Shown here: positions 43,792 to 54,388 of the stretch, piece after piece
Position numbering within the stretch: the stretch's first letter is position 1
How the letters are laid out: each line of letters begins with the position of its first letter
Assembly: GCF_029625215.1 (NCBI RefSeq)
Contig: NZ_CP121197.1
Span: 3,038,001 to 3,102,000, forward strand
Direction of reading: 5' to 3'
From: Aurantibacillus circumpalustris
Lineage (GTDB): Bacteria; Bacteroidota; Bacteroidia; B-17B0; Aurantibacillaceae
DNA: 64,000 bases
Translations under genes and position numbers: made by a program
The notes under the pieces: model-generated
Told to the model about the DNA's origin: nothing
Seen by the model: only the letters and a program-made list of their open reading frames with translations
Databases searched by the model: none

Positions 43792-44920
43792 GCTTTTTTA
43801 CTGCACCTATTACATCATGTATTAAATTAACCCCCCGAAATTCAAAACAAGTTTCAGGTATTTCTTTTAAAAGCTTTAAAGATTTTTTGACAAGCAACTT
43901 GAAATTTTTCTGTGATAATTCATCCGTTTTAAAGTCAACAATAAGCAAGCCGTTTTGATAATCTACAACAGCTGATATCCATCTCTTAATTAAATCGTTT
44001 ATATGCTCATCTCTAAAACTATATCCAACAATATAGAATTTCGTGAACTTGGCATATGTTGAAATATCTTTAAGATTTCGATAATAGAACTCGAATGGAT
44101 ACTCAGTAACCTTAAGTGATTTGCCACCACCAGTAATTATCGCTGGGTACAAGGTCCACTTTTCATCCTCAATTTTTTTATAAATACCATTTGTAAGAAT
44201 GTCGTCATTTTTGAATTTAATGGTTTTGTTTCGTGAATGGTCATAGAATAAAGATAGCGATCCGTGTAAATGATGCAGCTCAACTTTCTCTTTATTGTAA
44301 TCTTCTCCAAACTTTTCATCATTCATTGCTGGGTCAAAATCATATTTAGAAATATCAGATCCCTTAAAATGTCCAGAAGGCGAACAAAAATCAGTTATTC
44401 TCTCTGTGCCAATTTCTTCCAATAATATTGCTTCAGCTAACAAATCGTAATTTAAAGTGAAAATGAATCCCTTTTCACATTCATTTAATTGCGATTTCAA
44501 AAATGTAGTGAAGCCATTAAGTTTCTCAGCTATACCAGCCTTTGTTACATTCCCTTGTATTAGAGAAAGTATTTGAAAAATGTACTTGTCGTAAAGCGAT
44601 TTTATAACCTCTTCATGCTGTTTGAGATTTGGATTAGTTAGGTGAAATTTATTTAAAAAGAATACACCTGTTTCACTTTCAATAAAAGTTCTGTATTTAA
44701 CTAAGCTACTATATGCTGCTTCTAATTGGGCAAAGTTTGATTCGAAATCTTCGAAATTTAAATTCTCTTTTCCACAGAGTTCATGAAAAAAAGCTCTTTC
44801 ATCTCCTTGTAAACCTTTTATGAATTTTTCTGTAATATTCCTTAACGCAAATTCATGAGAAAGGGCTATAGATAAGCCGTTTCCAAAAAGAAAAAGTGGT
44901 CTGGATACAATTTCTGACAT
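43775..44920 (-). CDS. DUF4917 / SIR2-like protein, end of the type I RM operon
   Basis: A 381-residue protein with a Rossmann-type start FLFGNGLSIAL (Gly-Asn-Gly, residues 11-21), FIFTLNYDLLAEAI (about 153), LHHLHGSLSLFYD (about 221), ITGGGKS (about 253) and KFYIVGYSFRDEHINDLI (about 295). This is the DUF4917 pattern, related to the AbiH/SIR2-like NAD+-binding families that act in antiphage defence. It is the last gene of the seven-gene minus operon, 29 bases after the metalloprotease gene. It could deplete NAD+ or hydrolyse nucleotides; no catalysis is proven. Confidence 0.8.
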   Translation of the reverse strand: MSEIVSRPLFLFGNGLSIALSHEFALRNITEKFIKGLQGDERAFFHELCGKENLNFEDFESNFAQLEAAYSSLVKYRTFIESETGVFFLNKFHLTNPNLKQHEEVIKSLYDKYIFQILSLIQGNVTKAGIAEKLNGFTTFLKSQLNECEKGFIFTLNYDLLAEAILLEEIGTERITDFCSPSGHFKGSDISKYDFDPAMNDEKFGEDYNKEKVELHHLHGSLSLFYDHSRNKTIKFKNDDILTNGIYKKIEDEKWTLYPAIITGGGKSLKVTEYPFEFYYRNLKDISTYAKFTKFYIVGYSFRDEHINDLIKRWISAVVDYQNGLLIVDFKTDELSQKNFKLLVKKSLKLLKEIPETCFEFRGVNLIHDVIGAVKKPKKKK

Positions 44921-44949
44921 ATAAAAACTTTAACAAATACAACTCGCCA

Positions 44950-45666
44950 TCAATACCCCCATTCCCCATGCGAAACAGGCATCTTATTTAATTCCTCACG
45001 ATACACTTTCCAATTTGGCAGATAGTTATTCATATGAAAATGGAATCTATCATTATGATTTCTTTCTAAAAGATGTACCATTTCATGAACCACAATATAC
45101 TCCAGGCAGTTCAACGGTTTTTTGGCTAACTCAAGATTTACCCAAATACGTTTCTGTTCAATGTTGCAAGTTCCCCATTTGGTTTTCATTTGCTTTACGC
45201 CCCAATCTGAAACTGTCACACCCATAATCTTTTCCCATTTGTTAATGAGCCCTGGTATTTGACTCTTTAATTGTTTGCGATACCATTCATTCAAAATATT
45301 TTGACTTTGTTCAACACTTGTTTTTGGCCTAACAAAAAGGTCAATGTGTGTTTTGGTTTTAATGATGACTTTTGGCGGAGCATCGTGTTCCTTAACTCTC
45401 AATAAATATCTTTTACCTTCAAACCAGTGACTTTCTCTTTCCGCAAATGCTCGTGGCGATTGTCTTTCTTGTTTCTCAAATTTACGCTGGTTCTTTTTTA
45501 TCCAACTTAATTTTGATATGGCAAATAGTCGTACAGCTTCGTCATCTATGTTTAAAGGCACTGCAATGCGTACCCTTCCTGTTGGAGGATAAACTGAAAG
45601 GTGCATATTTTTTATGCTTTTTCGCACCACATCAATTGAGAAGTCGCTGATTTCGATTTGCTGCAT
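44950..45666 (-). CDS. YgjP-like zinc metalloprotease of the type I RM operon
   Basis: A 238-residue YgjP/DUF45-type metallopeptidase with the zinc motif HEMVHLLERNHNDRFH (HExxH, about residues 191-206, with a distal His) and the family's N-terminal RIAVPLNIDDEAVRLFAISKLSWIKKNQRKF. Family members commonly sit in type I restriction operons, as here between HsdR (1 base upstream) and the DUF4917 gene. Its role might be to process or remove HsdR, but this is inference. Confidence 0.88.
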   Translation of the reverse strand: MQQIEISDFSIDVVRKSIKNMHLSVYPPTGRVRIAVPLNIDDEAVRLFAISKLSWIKKNQRKFEKQERQSPRAFAERESHWFEGKRYLLRVKEHDAPPKVIIKTKTHIDLFVRPKTSVEQSQNILNEWYRKQLKSQIPGLINKWEKIMGVTVSDWGVKQMKTKWGTCNIEQKRIWVNLELAKKPLNCLEYIVVHEMVHLLERNHNDRFHFHMNNYLPNWKVYREELNKMPVSHGEWGY

Positions 45667-45667
45667 C

Positions 45668-48600
45668 TTAATATTCCTTTTGATTTGAAATTAAATCAAA
45701 TATTTTGCTGATAATGGCTTTATCCGTTATGCCGTATTTTTCTAAAACTTCTTTAATTGCCAATTCAACTTTTCTTCGCTTAATGTGTGTACTTCTCCAA
45801 TCATCATCCTTGATATAGCGTACTTGTTCATCCATTGCAATGGACAATTCTTCGTCCTCCCCTAAGTTGTCATACAAGGCTTGTTTGGGTTTGGTGTCAA
45901 TATCTTTTGGATAAGACTTCATTGTATTAGGCTGAATGTCTTTGGCTAATTCCTCATATTTTTTGAGTAGTTCTTCGTAAGTTATTGCACCTTCTTTTCT
46001 CAATCGGATTAACTCCAAAAGCAATACGCTCATTTTTTCATAATAGGCAGGATTAACAGGCATTTCCTGAATAATCGTTTTCCGCATATTATTTTCAATT
46101 GTTTCACTCATTGCCGCTCTGTTTCCTTTGATGCTACCAGGCAATTTATCAGTGGCTTCTTCAATTCCATTTTCAACAATAAGTTGAAGCAATGTTGCTT
46201 CACCCAAATTGGAAAGCACACGGCTAGGGTCGGCAGTAAGATACATATCCAACATCTGACGCATATCGGGTTCATATTTCTTTAAGTCGATATAGTCAGA
46301 ACTGTAATGCTTGATGCTGTTTCTCAATTCAGCATAGTAATTTACTTTCTCTTTTATTTTGTCGGCTTCAGCTTGTGTATAACCTGCGTCAATTATTTCA
46401 GCAGCTATGTTGTTGTAAGCTCTGATTAACGCCACCACCAATTTGTATAAAGTGAATCGCTTTTCTTCGTTGTCTTTCAGGTCGTCTTTGTTTGTTGGGT
46501 CGCCACAGAAATAATGATAAAACTTTTCGATTTGTTTAGGTGCTGGAATGTCTAAACACAATTGATGCAATGCTTCAATGGCATCTTCTAAGCGTTCTTT
46601 TGCTTTTACCAATCTGTCAGTCAGCAATCCTTTTACATCTTCGGCATCAAAAGCATCAAAGGCATCTGAAGTATAATCAGTAATTGATTTATTGAGATTG
46701 TCTAACAGGTTTTTATAGTCAATAATATACCCAAATTCTTTGTAATAAGGGTCATTTTCTTCTTCTTTTCCTAATCTGTTAGTGCGGCAAATGGCTTGAA
46801 ACAATCCGTGGTCTTGCATTTGCTTATCTATGTACAAATAGGTGCAATGGATAGCATCAAAACCAGTCAGTAATTTTTCAACTACAATAAGCAGTTGCAT
46901 ATTTGCAGGCTCCTCTTTGAATTTCTTTTTGGCAAATTTTTCAAAACTCTCTGCATCAGTATAACCATAGTCTTTGAGCATCTTTTGGTAAATTTCAAAC
47001 TGCTCTTTTTTCTCAGTTTCTCCGTTGCCTGTTTCTTCTATTTTTATGGTGTTTTCGTTCGGTTCAAAACTGGTTATGATACCGCATTTCTTTAACCCAA
47101 AGTTTTGAAATATCTCGTAATAGCGACAAGCCTCATAAATACTTCTTGCCACAAGTATTGCATTTCCTCTGCCGTCTTTTAGTCGTGGTTTGGTAATGAA
47201 GTCTTTTTTGATGTCGAACACTATTTTCTCCAATCGGCTTTTAGTGCTCAAAACCTTTTGCATTGTTCCCCATTTCTGTTTAAGTTCTGCTTTAGGTAGG
47301 TCATTCATTCCCTGTGTTACAATTTCAAACCAATCGTCAATTCCTTTTTGGTCCAAAACGTGTTGGTCCACATCACGGGCTTCGTAAAGCAAATCCAATA
47401 CAACTCCGTCTTTTACTGCTTCATCAAATTTGTAGGTGTGAATGTACCTACCGAAAACTTCCAAACTTTTCTTTTTATCCTTTTTAAGTAATGGAGTTCC
47501 TGTGAAACCAATAAAAATTGAACTTTCAGGCAAGATGCTTTTCATAGCCTTGTGCAAATCGCCACTTTGAGTTCGGTGACATTCATCTATAAAAACCACA
47601 AATTCGCCTTTAGGCTGAAAGTCTTTGGATTGTTTTAAGGCGGTTACAAATTCATCAGCTACATTTTCTTCTTTGCCTCCAAACTTGTGTACTAAACTAC
47701 ACACTAATCTGGGTGAAGTGTTATTCAAGACCGAAACCAAATCGGCTCCACTTTTGGTTCGCTTAATTGTTTCACCAACACCTAAAAACACACCTTCAAT
47801 TTGCTCGTCCAATTCGGTTCTGTCTGTTACAATGAGTAAACGGGCTTTAGAATTGTTTTCCAGAATCCATTTGGCTAACCATACCATTGTCAAACTCTTA
47901 CCGCTTCCCTGAGTATGCCAAATGATCCCACCTTCTTTTTTAGCAAGATATTTCTGAGCTTCCTTGATGCCGAAATACTGATTGGGGCGACAGAGTTTTT
48001 TTGTACCAAAATCAAATATTAAAAAATTGTGAATGATTTCTAGTAAGCGTTCTTTGCTGCAAAATTGAATGATGTGTTTATCCAAAACTATTTCATCTGG
48101 TCTGTAAACGTCGTTGTCTTCTTTCCATTTCAGAAAATATTTTTCCTCTGTTTTGGTTGTGCCGTAATACAAGCCATTGCTATCGTTCCCTGCCATTACG
48201 AATTGAATGGTGGTGAAAAATGGCTTGTTGAATAAATGCAATTGGTTACTGATGTTTTGGCGAATACCTTCACTAGCAGAAACGCTGGCTTTTTTTAGTT
48301 CTAAAACACCAATAGCAATGCCGTTGATATAAAGTACAATGTCAGGCCTACGTTCTTTTGCTCCTTTGATGGTTACTTCTTCAGCAATGGCGAAATGGTT
48401 GTTATGTGGATTCTCCCAATCAATAAAATCAACATGTTCGGGGCGTTTAATGGCTTCAACCTTTTTTGAGGTGCCGAAACGAAGCATAGAATACACTTCT
48501 TTATTGGCGGTGTAAAGGTCATCATTGGTATTGATGTTGGCTTCTTTCTTTAGAGCAAAGGTGGCTTTGGTAATAAGCTCATCGCTGTATTTTGTTTGCA

Positions 48601-48745
48601 GAAATTTACGCAACTCAGCTTCTTCAATATTGCTGTTGCCTTCTCGTTCTTCCCAATTACCCAAATAGGTGTACTGCAATTGTTCCTGAAACAACCGCAA
48701 AATGCGGTTTTGGGTGGCTCGTTCTATTTGTCCGACTTTGCTCAT
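45668..48745 (-). CDS. hsdR: Type I restriction endonuclease subunit R
   Basis: HsdR (1025 residues) is the translocating and cutting subunit of the type I enzyme. It has an N-terminal PD-(D/E)XK nuclease with RRPDIVLYINGIAIGVLELKKAS (about residues 129-155), then an SF2 helicase with Walker A GSGKSLTMVWLA (about 291), DECH in VFIDECHRTQSG (about 401), FTGTPL (about 428), and motifs through QAICRTNRLG (about 660). A C-terminal helical domain contacts the methylase. It follows the DUF262 gene by 12 bases. All expected motifs are present. Confidence 0.96.
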   Translation of the reverse strand: MSKVGQIERATQNRILRLFQEQLQYTYLGNWEEREGNSNIEEAELRKFLQTKYSDELITKATFALKKEANINTNDDLYTANKEVYSMLRFGTSKKVEAIKRPEHVDFIDWENPHNNHFAIAEEVTIKGAKERRPDIVLYINGIAIGVLELKKASVSASEGIRQNISNQLHLFNKPFFTTIQFVMAGNDSNGLYYGTTKTEEKYFLKWKEDNDVYRPDEIVLDKHIIQFCSKERLLEIIHNFLIFDFGTKKLCRPNQYFGIKEAQKYLAKKEGGIIWHTQGSGKSLTMVWLAKWILENNSKARLLIVTDRTELDEQIEGVFLGVGETIKRTKSGADLVSVLNNTSPRLVCSLVHKFGGKEENVADEFVTALKQSKDFQPKGEFVVFIDECHRTQSGDLHKAMKSILPESSIFIGFTGTPLLKKDKKKSLEVFGRYIHTYKFDEAVKDGVVLDLLYEARDVDQHVLDQKGIDDWFEIVTQGMNDLPKAELKQKWGTMQKVLSTKSRLEKIVFDIKKDFITKPRLKDGRGNAILVARSIYEACRYYEIFQNFGLKKCGIITSFEPNENTIKIEETGNGETEKKEQFEIYQKMLKDYGYTDAESFEKFAKKKFKEEPANMQLLIVVEKLLTGFDAIHCTYLYIDKQMQDHGLFQAICRTNRLGKEEENDPYYKEFGYIIDYKNLLDNLNKSITDYTSDAFDAFDAEDVKGLLTDRLVKAKERLEDAIEALHQLCLDIPAPKQIEKFYHYFCGDPTNKDDLKDNEEKRFTLYKLVVALIRAYNNIAAEIIDAGYTQAEADKIKEKVNYYAELRNSIKHYSSDYIDLKKYEPDMRQMLDMYLTADPSRVLSNLGEATLLQLIVENGIEEATDKLPGSIKGNRAAMSETIENNMRKTIIQEMPVNPAYYEKMSVLLLELIRLRKEGAITYEELLKKYEELAKDIQPNTMKSYPKDIDTKPKQALYDNLGEDEELSIAMDEQVRYIKDDDWRSTHIKRRKVELAIKEVLEKYGITDKAIISKIFDLISNQKEY

Positions 48746-48757
48746 ATTATCTGTAGT

Positions 48758-50731
48758 TTAAAAACCCCATATTTGTTTCAGCATCTCAAATGTTTCCTTT
48801 TGTCGAGTTTCCAACATTTCCAACGGAAAGACTCCGTCTTGATTCGGTTCAATCTTAGTGAAATTTATATGACTTGGGAGATGCTTTCTATCAATTGAAT
48901 CAATATGACCTACCAAAAGTTCGTTCCAAATTAAATTACTTGTTTTGTAGTCCTCTACTTTTAAAGAATAATAGTCATTATTGCTGCTAATGTTTTGTTT
49001 GTCCTTCAACAACAGCAACATGCCCAGTTTATTTCTAACTGTATTGAATTTCGATTCATCAAAGAAACCATCCTTATCTGTGAAGAGTTTTTTGTTTCGA
49101 TCATTATTCGCATAGATATGCTCTAGATGCATACCATACACTTTTTTATTATTCTTGTTAAACCGTTCTTCAAGATCAGTTAATGCATCTTTACAATACG
49201 ACGGCTTATCTAGTTTCTCTCCCAAGAATTTGTCTATTCTCATTAATGTATACTTGGTAAAATTGAGCCACCTATTGTGTATATTTTGAAATAATTCAGG
49301 TTTATACAAATCTCCGATAGTTGTGTATGCACCTTTTGTAATAATCTCTTCTTCTTCGAGATGTGCAATCAAGACATCATCAAATGCCTTGGCAATCTCA
49401 TTCAAAGATTTATTTCGAACCTTAGGCATTAACTTGTATACAAAATCCTGAAAACTATTACTATCGTAGAGATCTAGCAAACGTACTGTTGAATGCATTT
49501 GATCAAACTTTTTAGCAACTAAATTGATCTTTTCATTTGCCTGTTTGTCATTTAATTCAATTGCAGAAATAATTAATAAATACTGTTGGTTTTGATCAAG
49601 TAATTTATTGAATACTAGATATTCATTCTCATATGTTGTCCGAATCTTTAAATGCAGTTCAGCAAAGTATCTAAAGTCGTTGACGACCCAATTATATAGC
49701 TTTTTGGTGTCTTCAAAACGATTAAAAAAGCTCAGAATTGTTTGATTTTGGTAAATTTCATAGTGGTACTTATCTTCAAATTTCTTATAGTCATTTTCAG
49801 TTTCAGCGAATTTGGCTCTTAAGTATATTTTAAAAAAAGTGTCTAAATCAATTTCATTTTCGGTACTATTTTTAATGATGCTGTTGTAATATTTGTTCTG
49901 GAGTTCTACCCAAATTTCGTTAGCCTTTTCTTTCTCTTCATTGTATAGATTGCCGAGAAACTTTCCTTTTAGAATCTCATAAGGTTTTAATCCTAAACCA
50001 CGGTCATTCACAACTTCAAAGATGGTGGCAACATTCTCCTGCTGTTCAATATGAATTTCTACAATATTGAGTTTTTCTAAGATGTAATAGATATAGTAAG
50101 TAAGTTTTTTTACGTCAATAGTCAAGCCAGATTCCTCAGATTTAAAGAGACTATTAAAGTATGTGGATATGATAACATAGTTTTCCAAAATCTTTTTCTG
50201 CGTTTCGTCTTTGGCTTCATACTCAGTAATATTACCTAAGATATAATCAAACGCTCCTTGACGATTTGGATTATAAATTTTGTAGTATTCAGGCTTTGAA
50301 AAATCATCAGCTTCGAAAATTAGCTTTTCAAGTGTGCTAACGCTCACTGTCTTTACAGTATAGCTAGCGTTTTCATGGACTTCCGAAACTATACGTCGTA
50401 ATGCAATCAGCATTATTAAAAATGTAGTTAACCGTTGTTGACCATCCACAATAGAAATAAATGTTGTGGTTTTGCAGGTTAGGTAAGTATTAAGAAAGTA
50501 CGGCTTATAATTTTCAAGTACATCCTTTTTAATATTCTTGGGATCACTTACATTACGTTGACTCAAGTTGAATCTTAACTCGATATCTCTTAGCAAGGTT
50601 TCTACCTGACTCTTTTGCCACTTATAATCCCTTTGGTAGATGTCAATGTAATAACGCTCCTTTTCAGAAAAAACTCTGTTTATCGTAAGGGCATTTGGTG
50701 TGATCAAACTTTGTACAATTTCTCCAGCCAT
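48758..50731 (-). CDS. DUF262/DUF1524 (GmrSD-type) nuclease-like protein
   Basis: A 657-residue protein of the DUF262 group related to the type IV GmrSD system. The SIVDGQQRLTTFLIML motif (about residues 94-109) is the conserved NTP-binding ParB-like block, and DRGLGLKPYEILKG follows (about 243-256). Near the C-terminus GMHLEHIYANNDRNK and FNTVRNKLGMLLLL fit the DUF1524 His-Asn-His nuclease region. It lies inside a type I operon between HsdS and HsdR, with gaps of 1 and 12 bases. GmrSD homologues cut modified phage DNA; whether this one does is unknown. Confidence 0.87.
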   Translation of the reverse strand: MAGEIVQSLITPNALTINRVFSEKERYYIDIYQRDYKWQKSQVETLLRDIELRFNLSQRNVSDPKNIKKDVLENYKPYFLNTYLTCKTTTFISIVDGQQRLTTFLIMLIALRRIVSEVHENASYTVKTVSVSTLEKLIFEADDFSKPEYYKIYNPNRQGAFDYILGNITEYEAKDETQKKILENYVIISTYFNSLFKSEESGLTIDVKKLTYYIYYILEKLNIVEIHIEQQENVATIFEVVNDRGLGLKPYEILKGKFLGNLYNEEKEKANEIWVELQNKYYNSIIKNSTENEIDLDTFFKIYLRAKFAETENDYKKFEDKYHYEIYQNQTILSFFNRFEDTKKLYNWVVNDFRYFAELHLKIRTTYENEYLVFNKLLDQNQQYLLIISAIELNDKQANEKINLVAKKFDQMHSTVRLLDLYDSNSFQDFVYKLMPKVRNKSLNEIAKAFDDVLIAHLEEEEIITKGAYTTIGDLYKPELFQNIHNRWLNFTKYTLMRIDKFLGEKLDKPSYCKDALTDLEERFNKNNKKVYGMHLEHIYANNDRNKKLFTDKDGFFDESKFNTVRNKLGMLLLLKDKQNISSNNDYYSLKVEDYKTSNLIWNELLVGHIDSIDRKHLPSHINFTKIEPNQDGVFPLEMLETRQKETFEMLKQIWGF

Positions 50732-50732
50732 A

Positions 50733-51911
50733 TTATTTTAATCTTATTTTCCCTGTTAATAAATTCTGCAACATCCCTAATTTTACCTTTCTGTATTTCT
50801 CCAATTTGTTTTCTATGGCATTTATGTCAGCATCCATATCAGTCAAGCAATTGGCAACTTTTAGTTTTTCATGGAGTGAATCGTGAATTTTAATATTGAA
50901 ATTATTCAAACTTGATTTTTGAATATTGGGCAAGCCTGAACCAACTCGTAATTCCATTACCTGCGTTTGACGAAACTTTAAGTATTGATACAGGTATGCT
51001 TTAGGAAATTTAGTATCTATCAAGTCAACAGCATAACAGTGACCTCCCAGCCAAAATCTGTTTGTAGAATAGTTTACAAATCCGCAAGAATTTCCACCTT
51101 CACTTATTGTAATCGTATCTTTTTCCGTGTTCCATTTATCAGTGTAACCTGATGGTTCAATACCACCATTTAGTGCAGGGTAAGTTCCTTTGTCTGACAT
51201 ATCGGATTTGTTCAATTGTTCTCCTTTCCTAATAACAACAATTGTATCTAATCTTATTTCTTGAAGCTTACCTGTAGAAAACAGTTTTTGCATTACCCCT
51301 TGCTTGATGTTGCGTTTTTTGGCAATCAGTTTTTCTAAACTGTTTATCAAGTCATCGGCATCGGATAGGGCGTTGGCTATGGCGGCTTGTTCGTCAATGG
51401 TTGGTGGAAGTGGAACTTTAATGTTGCCAATCAATCCAGTGTTTAAGTTTGGTTGTCCATTTCCAGTTGCTACAACTTCCCTTAAATATTTGATTTGAGT
51501 ATTGATAAAATAGACCAAATACTGTTTGTTAGTTTCTTTGTCAAAGTCTAACAATGCTGCAATTCCGTCATTCGCACAACACTTTATTGCTAATAGCTTT
51601 GGTACACCTAAGGTCGCACCGCTGTTTGCAATTATCAGAGTTCCTTTTTCAAGTATTCTGCTGTGTAAAGAACCTTCCTCTGTTAAACAGCTTTCTGTTT
51701 CTAAAACATACATTTGAGATAACGGGATATTGGTCAAGGCTGCAACTGTTAGCCAAGGAATATAATTTCCATTAAAATATCTTGGGTCACCTGCTGGTCT
51801 GGGTGAGCCTCCTCTAACAGGATTGGAGATTTGCGAAATTGTTTTCACCTGCCAATCGCTCGGAATCAAACCCACTTCGGTTTGTTTATATTTTTCTGCT
51901 ACTAACTCCAT
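50733..51911 (-). CDS. hsdS: Type I restriction specificity subunit S
   Basis: HsdS (392 residues) determines the DNA sequence recognised. Two target-recognition domains (about 18-180 and 215-355) are each followed by a conserved helix (DADDLINSLEKLIAKKRNIKQG, and DADINAIENKLEKYRKVKLG before LLTGKIRL at the end). Its start overlaps the end of hsdM by 10 bases and the DUF262 gene starts 1 base after it. Recognition sequence cannot be read from the sequence. Confidence 0.94.
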   Translation of the reverse strand: MELVAEKYKQTEVGLIPSDWQVKTISQISNPVRGGSPRPAGDPRYFNGNYIPWLTVAALTNIPLSQMYVLETESCLTEEGSLHSRILEKGTLIIANSGATLGVPKLLAIKCCANDGIAALLDFDKETNKQYLVYFINTQIKYLREVVATGNGQPNLNTGLIGNIKVPLPPTIDEQAAIANALSDADDLINSLEKLIAKKRNIKQGVMQKLFSTGKLQEIRLDTIVVIRKGEQLNKSDMSDKGTYPALNGGIEPSGYTDKWNTEKDTITISEGGNSCGFVNYSTNRFWLGGHCYAVDLIDTKFPKAYLYQYLKFRQTQVMELRVGSGLPNIQKSSLNNFNIKIHDSLHEKLKVANCLTDMDADINAIENKLEKYRKVKLGMLQNLLTGKIRLK

Positions 51912-54385
51912 ACAAATCCCATTTTTTGAAGGTGAGCAGATACTTTGTCTTCCAATTCGACAGCATCGGTGGTTTGTTTGGGCAATGGTGTTTCGTAGCG
52001 TTCTGTCAATTCTTTTATACGTTGGGTAAGGCGTTGGCTGATGCGTTCCATTTCGGTCTTTACACTGCGTTCAATACTTGCCATCCATTTATCATCCACA
52101 ACCAACTGCTTTATTTCGGTATCGGTGAGTGTTTTGTAGCGTGCCAATGTAAGTTTATCCAACTCAGCTTCTACTTCTTTTATCTTTTTGTTGAGTTCGG
52201 TTTGCTTTTCGGTTAGGTCAAGGTATTGCTCCAAAACCGCTTGCTCTCCATAAGAAGTTTCTGCTTCGGCAGCCAAAGGCAAGTCCTGTTTTTTAGCTTT
52301 TGGTTTTGTAGCCACAAGTTCTTTCAATCGCTTTTGCACATTGGCTTTGTTTACCTTGTCATAATCAGAGAAATAGCCTTCCTCTCCACTGTGTTCTTCT
52401 TCCAGTTCCTGAGTAGTGGCGGCTAAGGTTTCTCTTTCGGCTTCCAGTTTCTCAATGGCTTTTTTCTCGGCTAGAAAGTAGCGGTTAATCACCAAGCTTT
52501 TAGGAACCAAATCGCAATCCCAACCTTTGTCAGTTTCTTTTCCTGCTTTGTTTTTTGTCAAAATGCGGTAAGGTTCTGCCTTCCAGCCGTCCACAGCAAT
52601 CAAATAACAATCATCTTGCATTACTTCATTCCAATAATTCATTAAATGCTGGTAAACATCGTACTTATCCATCAGGGCTTTGCCTGTGTAGGTTTGTAAG
52701 ATATCTTCCGAAATACTATGACTAGTCTGCTTGGGTTTTACACCGATGGCTAAGGCTTTTAAGAAAGTAGTGTTGCGTTTTTTCCAGTTGGTAAACAAAT
52801 CGTCCATTTCCTTACTGAAGGTTACAAATTCGGGATGCGAAAATATTTCATTTTTTAGCTGCGAATGCTCAATGGTCAATAGTGAGTACCCTTTTCGCCC
52901 ATCTTTAAACAATTGTTTGCGAAGCGAAGGATATACTTTCCAGTAGTCCTGCAAAGCATCAATATCTGCATTTGGAATACCACCTAACAAGTGTGCTTCA
53001 ATGTCTTGTATGTCTTCTATTTCCTGACTGTCGATGTAGCGGGGAATGTTGAGGTTAAAATCATTTTTCTGATCGCTTATTTCTTTGTAAGAAACAAAAC
53101 GACTGAACTTAGGCACTTCAATTTGTTTGTTGAAAATGTCTGTTATTTTATGAATGTCCTGTTCACGTAAACGGTTTTTGTTTCCGTCTTTAATGAAGCC
53201 TTTGCTGGCATCTACCATAAAAATACCTCTTTCATCTTCCGAAAGGTCTTTGGTCGCTTCGGCATTTTCCATATCAATCACAATCACACATGCAGGTATG
53301 CCTGTTCCGTAAAACAAATTTGCTGGTAACCCAATAATACCTTTGATGTAGCCTTTTTCGATGAGGCTTTTACGTATTTCGCTTTCTACATTGCCACGAA
53401 ACAAAACTCCATGTGGCAAAATGCAAGCACCTTTACCTTTGCTTTTTAGTGATTTAATGATATGCAACAAAAAGGCATAATCGCCATTTTTAGCAGGAGG
53501 GATTTTACCAGATTCAAAACGGTTGTATAAATCATTCGTAGGATCAAATCCATCCATCCAGTTCTTTGATGAGAAAGGGGGATTGGCAACCACAAAATCA
53601 AAAGTTTTTAATTTACCAGTTGCTTTATCCGTATGCAGTGGAACCGACATGGTGCTTTGACCTTTTTCAATTACAGCTTCAGGGTTGTTGTGCAAAATCA
53701 TATTCATGCGTGCTAAGGCAGCATTAGAGGTCTCTTTTTCTTGCCCATATAAGTTCACTTTCGATTCAGCTTCTTCAGCTACTTTCAGTAACAAAGAGCC
53801 TGACCCGCATGTTGGATCGTATACAGTTTGTTTATCCTTGGTTACTTTCGTTACCCCAATAACCTTCGCCAAAACTCGGCTTACTTCGGCAGGTGTATAA
53901 AATTCGCCCTTACTCTTGCCGCTTTCCGAAGCAAAGTGCCGCATCAAGTATTCGTAAGCATCACCCAAAATATCATCACCTTCAGCACGATTTTTACTAA
54001 AATCAAGAGAAGGGTTTTCGAAAATGGCAATGAGATCGGTAAGCTTGTCAACCATTTCTTTTCCTTTGCCTAATTTCTCATCGTCCTGAAAACTTATGTT
54101 GTCGATTACTTTTTCTAGATCATTTTCCTTCGCTAAAGCACTTATGGCAATATCCATTTTTTCGCCTATATCCTTCTGCCCCTTTAGGGCTTGGAGGTCA
54201 CTAAAACCACCACCCTTTGGAATTTTAATTAGCCCATTGGGGTCATTGGCGTACTTGTCACTCACATACTTTACAAACAGCAACACCAACACATAATCTT
54301 TGTATTGACTTGGTTCCATTGAGCCCCTTAACTTGTCGCAACTTGCCCAAAGGGAAGAGTATAATTCTGATTTTTTAATTGCCAT
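51902..54385 (-). CDS. hsdM: Type I restriction modification methylase subunit M
   Basis: HsdM (827 residues) is the adenine N6-methyltransferase. It has the N-terminal helical domain (ELYSSLWASCDKLRGSMEPSQYKDYVLVLLFVKYVSD), SAM-binding DPTCGSGSLLLKV (about residues 191-203) and the catalytic NPPF in FVVANPPFSSKNW (about 265-277). The C-terminal 300 residues are a long extension with a Lys/Glu-rich coiled coil, making it longer than the classic HsdM of about 500 residues; this extended form is common in Bacteroidota. It overlaps hsdS by 10 bases and starts 3 bases after the XRE gene. Confidence 0.95.
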   Translation of the reverse strand: MAIKKSELYSSLWASCDKLRGSMEPSQYKDYVLVLLFVKYVSDKYANDPNGLIKIPKGGGFSDLQALKGQKDIGEKMDIAISALAKENDLEKVIDNISFQDDEKLGKGKEMVDKLTDLIAIFENPSLDFSKNRAEGDDILGDAYEYLMRHFASESGKSKGEFYTPAEVSRVLAKVIGVTKVTKDKQTVYDPTCGSGSLLLKVAEEAESKVNLYGQEKETSNAALARMNMILHNNPEAVIEKGQSTMSVPLHTDKATGKLKTFDFVVANPPFSSKNWMDGFDPTNDLYNRFESGKIPPAKNGDYAFLLHIIKSLKSKGKGACILPHGVLFRGNVESEIRKSLIEKGYIKGIIGLPANLFYGTGIPACVIVIDMENAEATKDLSEDERGIFMVDASKGFIKDGNKNRLREQDIHKITDIFNKQIEVPKFSRFVSYKEISDQKNDFNLNIPRYIDSQEIEDIQDIEAHLLGGIPNADIDALQDYWKVYPSLRKQLFKDGRKGYSLLTIEHSQLKNEIFSHPEFVTFSKEMDDLFTNWKKRNTTFLKALAIGVKPKQTSHSISEDILQTYTGKALMDKYDVYQHLMNYWNEVMQDDCYLIAVDGWKAEPYRILTKNKAGKETDKGWDCDLVPKSLVINRYFLAEKKAIEKLEAERETLAATTQELEEEHSGEEGYFSDYDKVNKANVQKRLKELVATKPKAKKQDLPLAAEAETSYGEQAVLEQYLDLTEKQTELNKKIKEVEAELDKLTLARYKTLTDTEIKQLVVDDKWMASIERSVKTEMERISQRLTQRIKELTERYETPLPKQTTDAVELEDKVSAHLQKMGFVWS

Positions 54386-54388
54386 TTT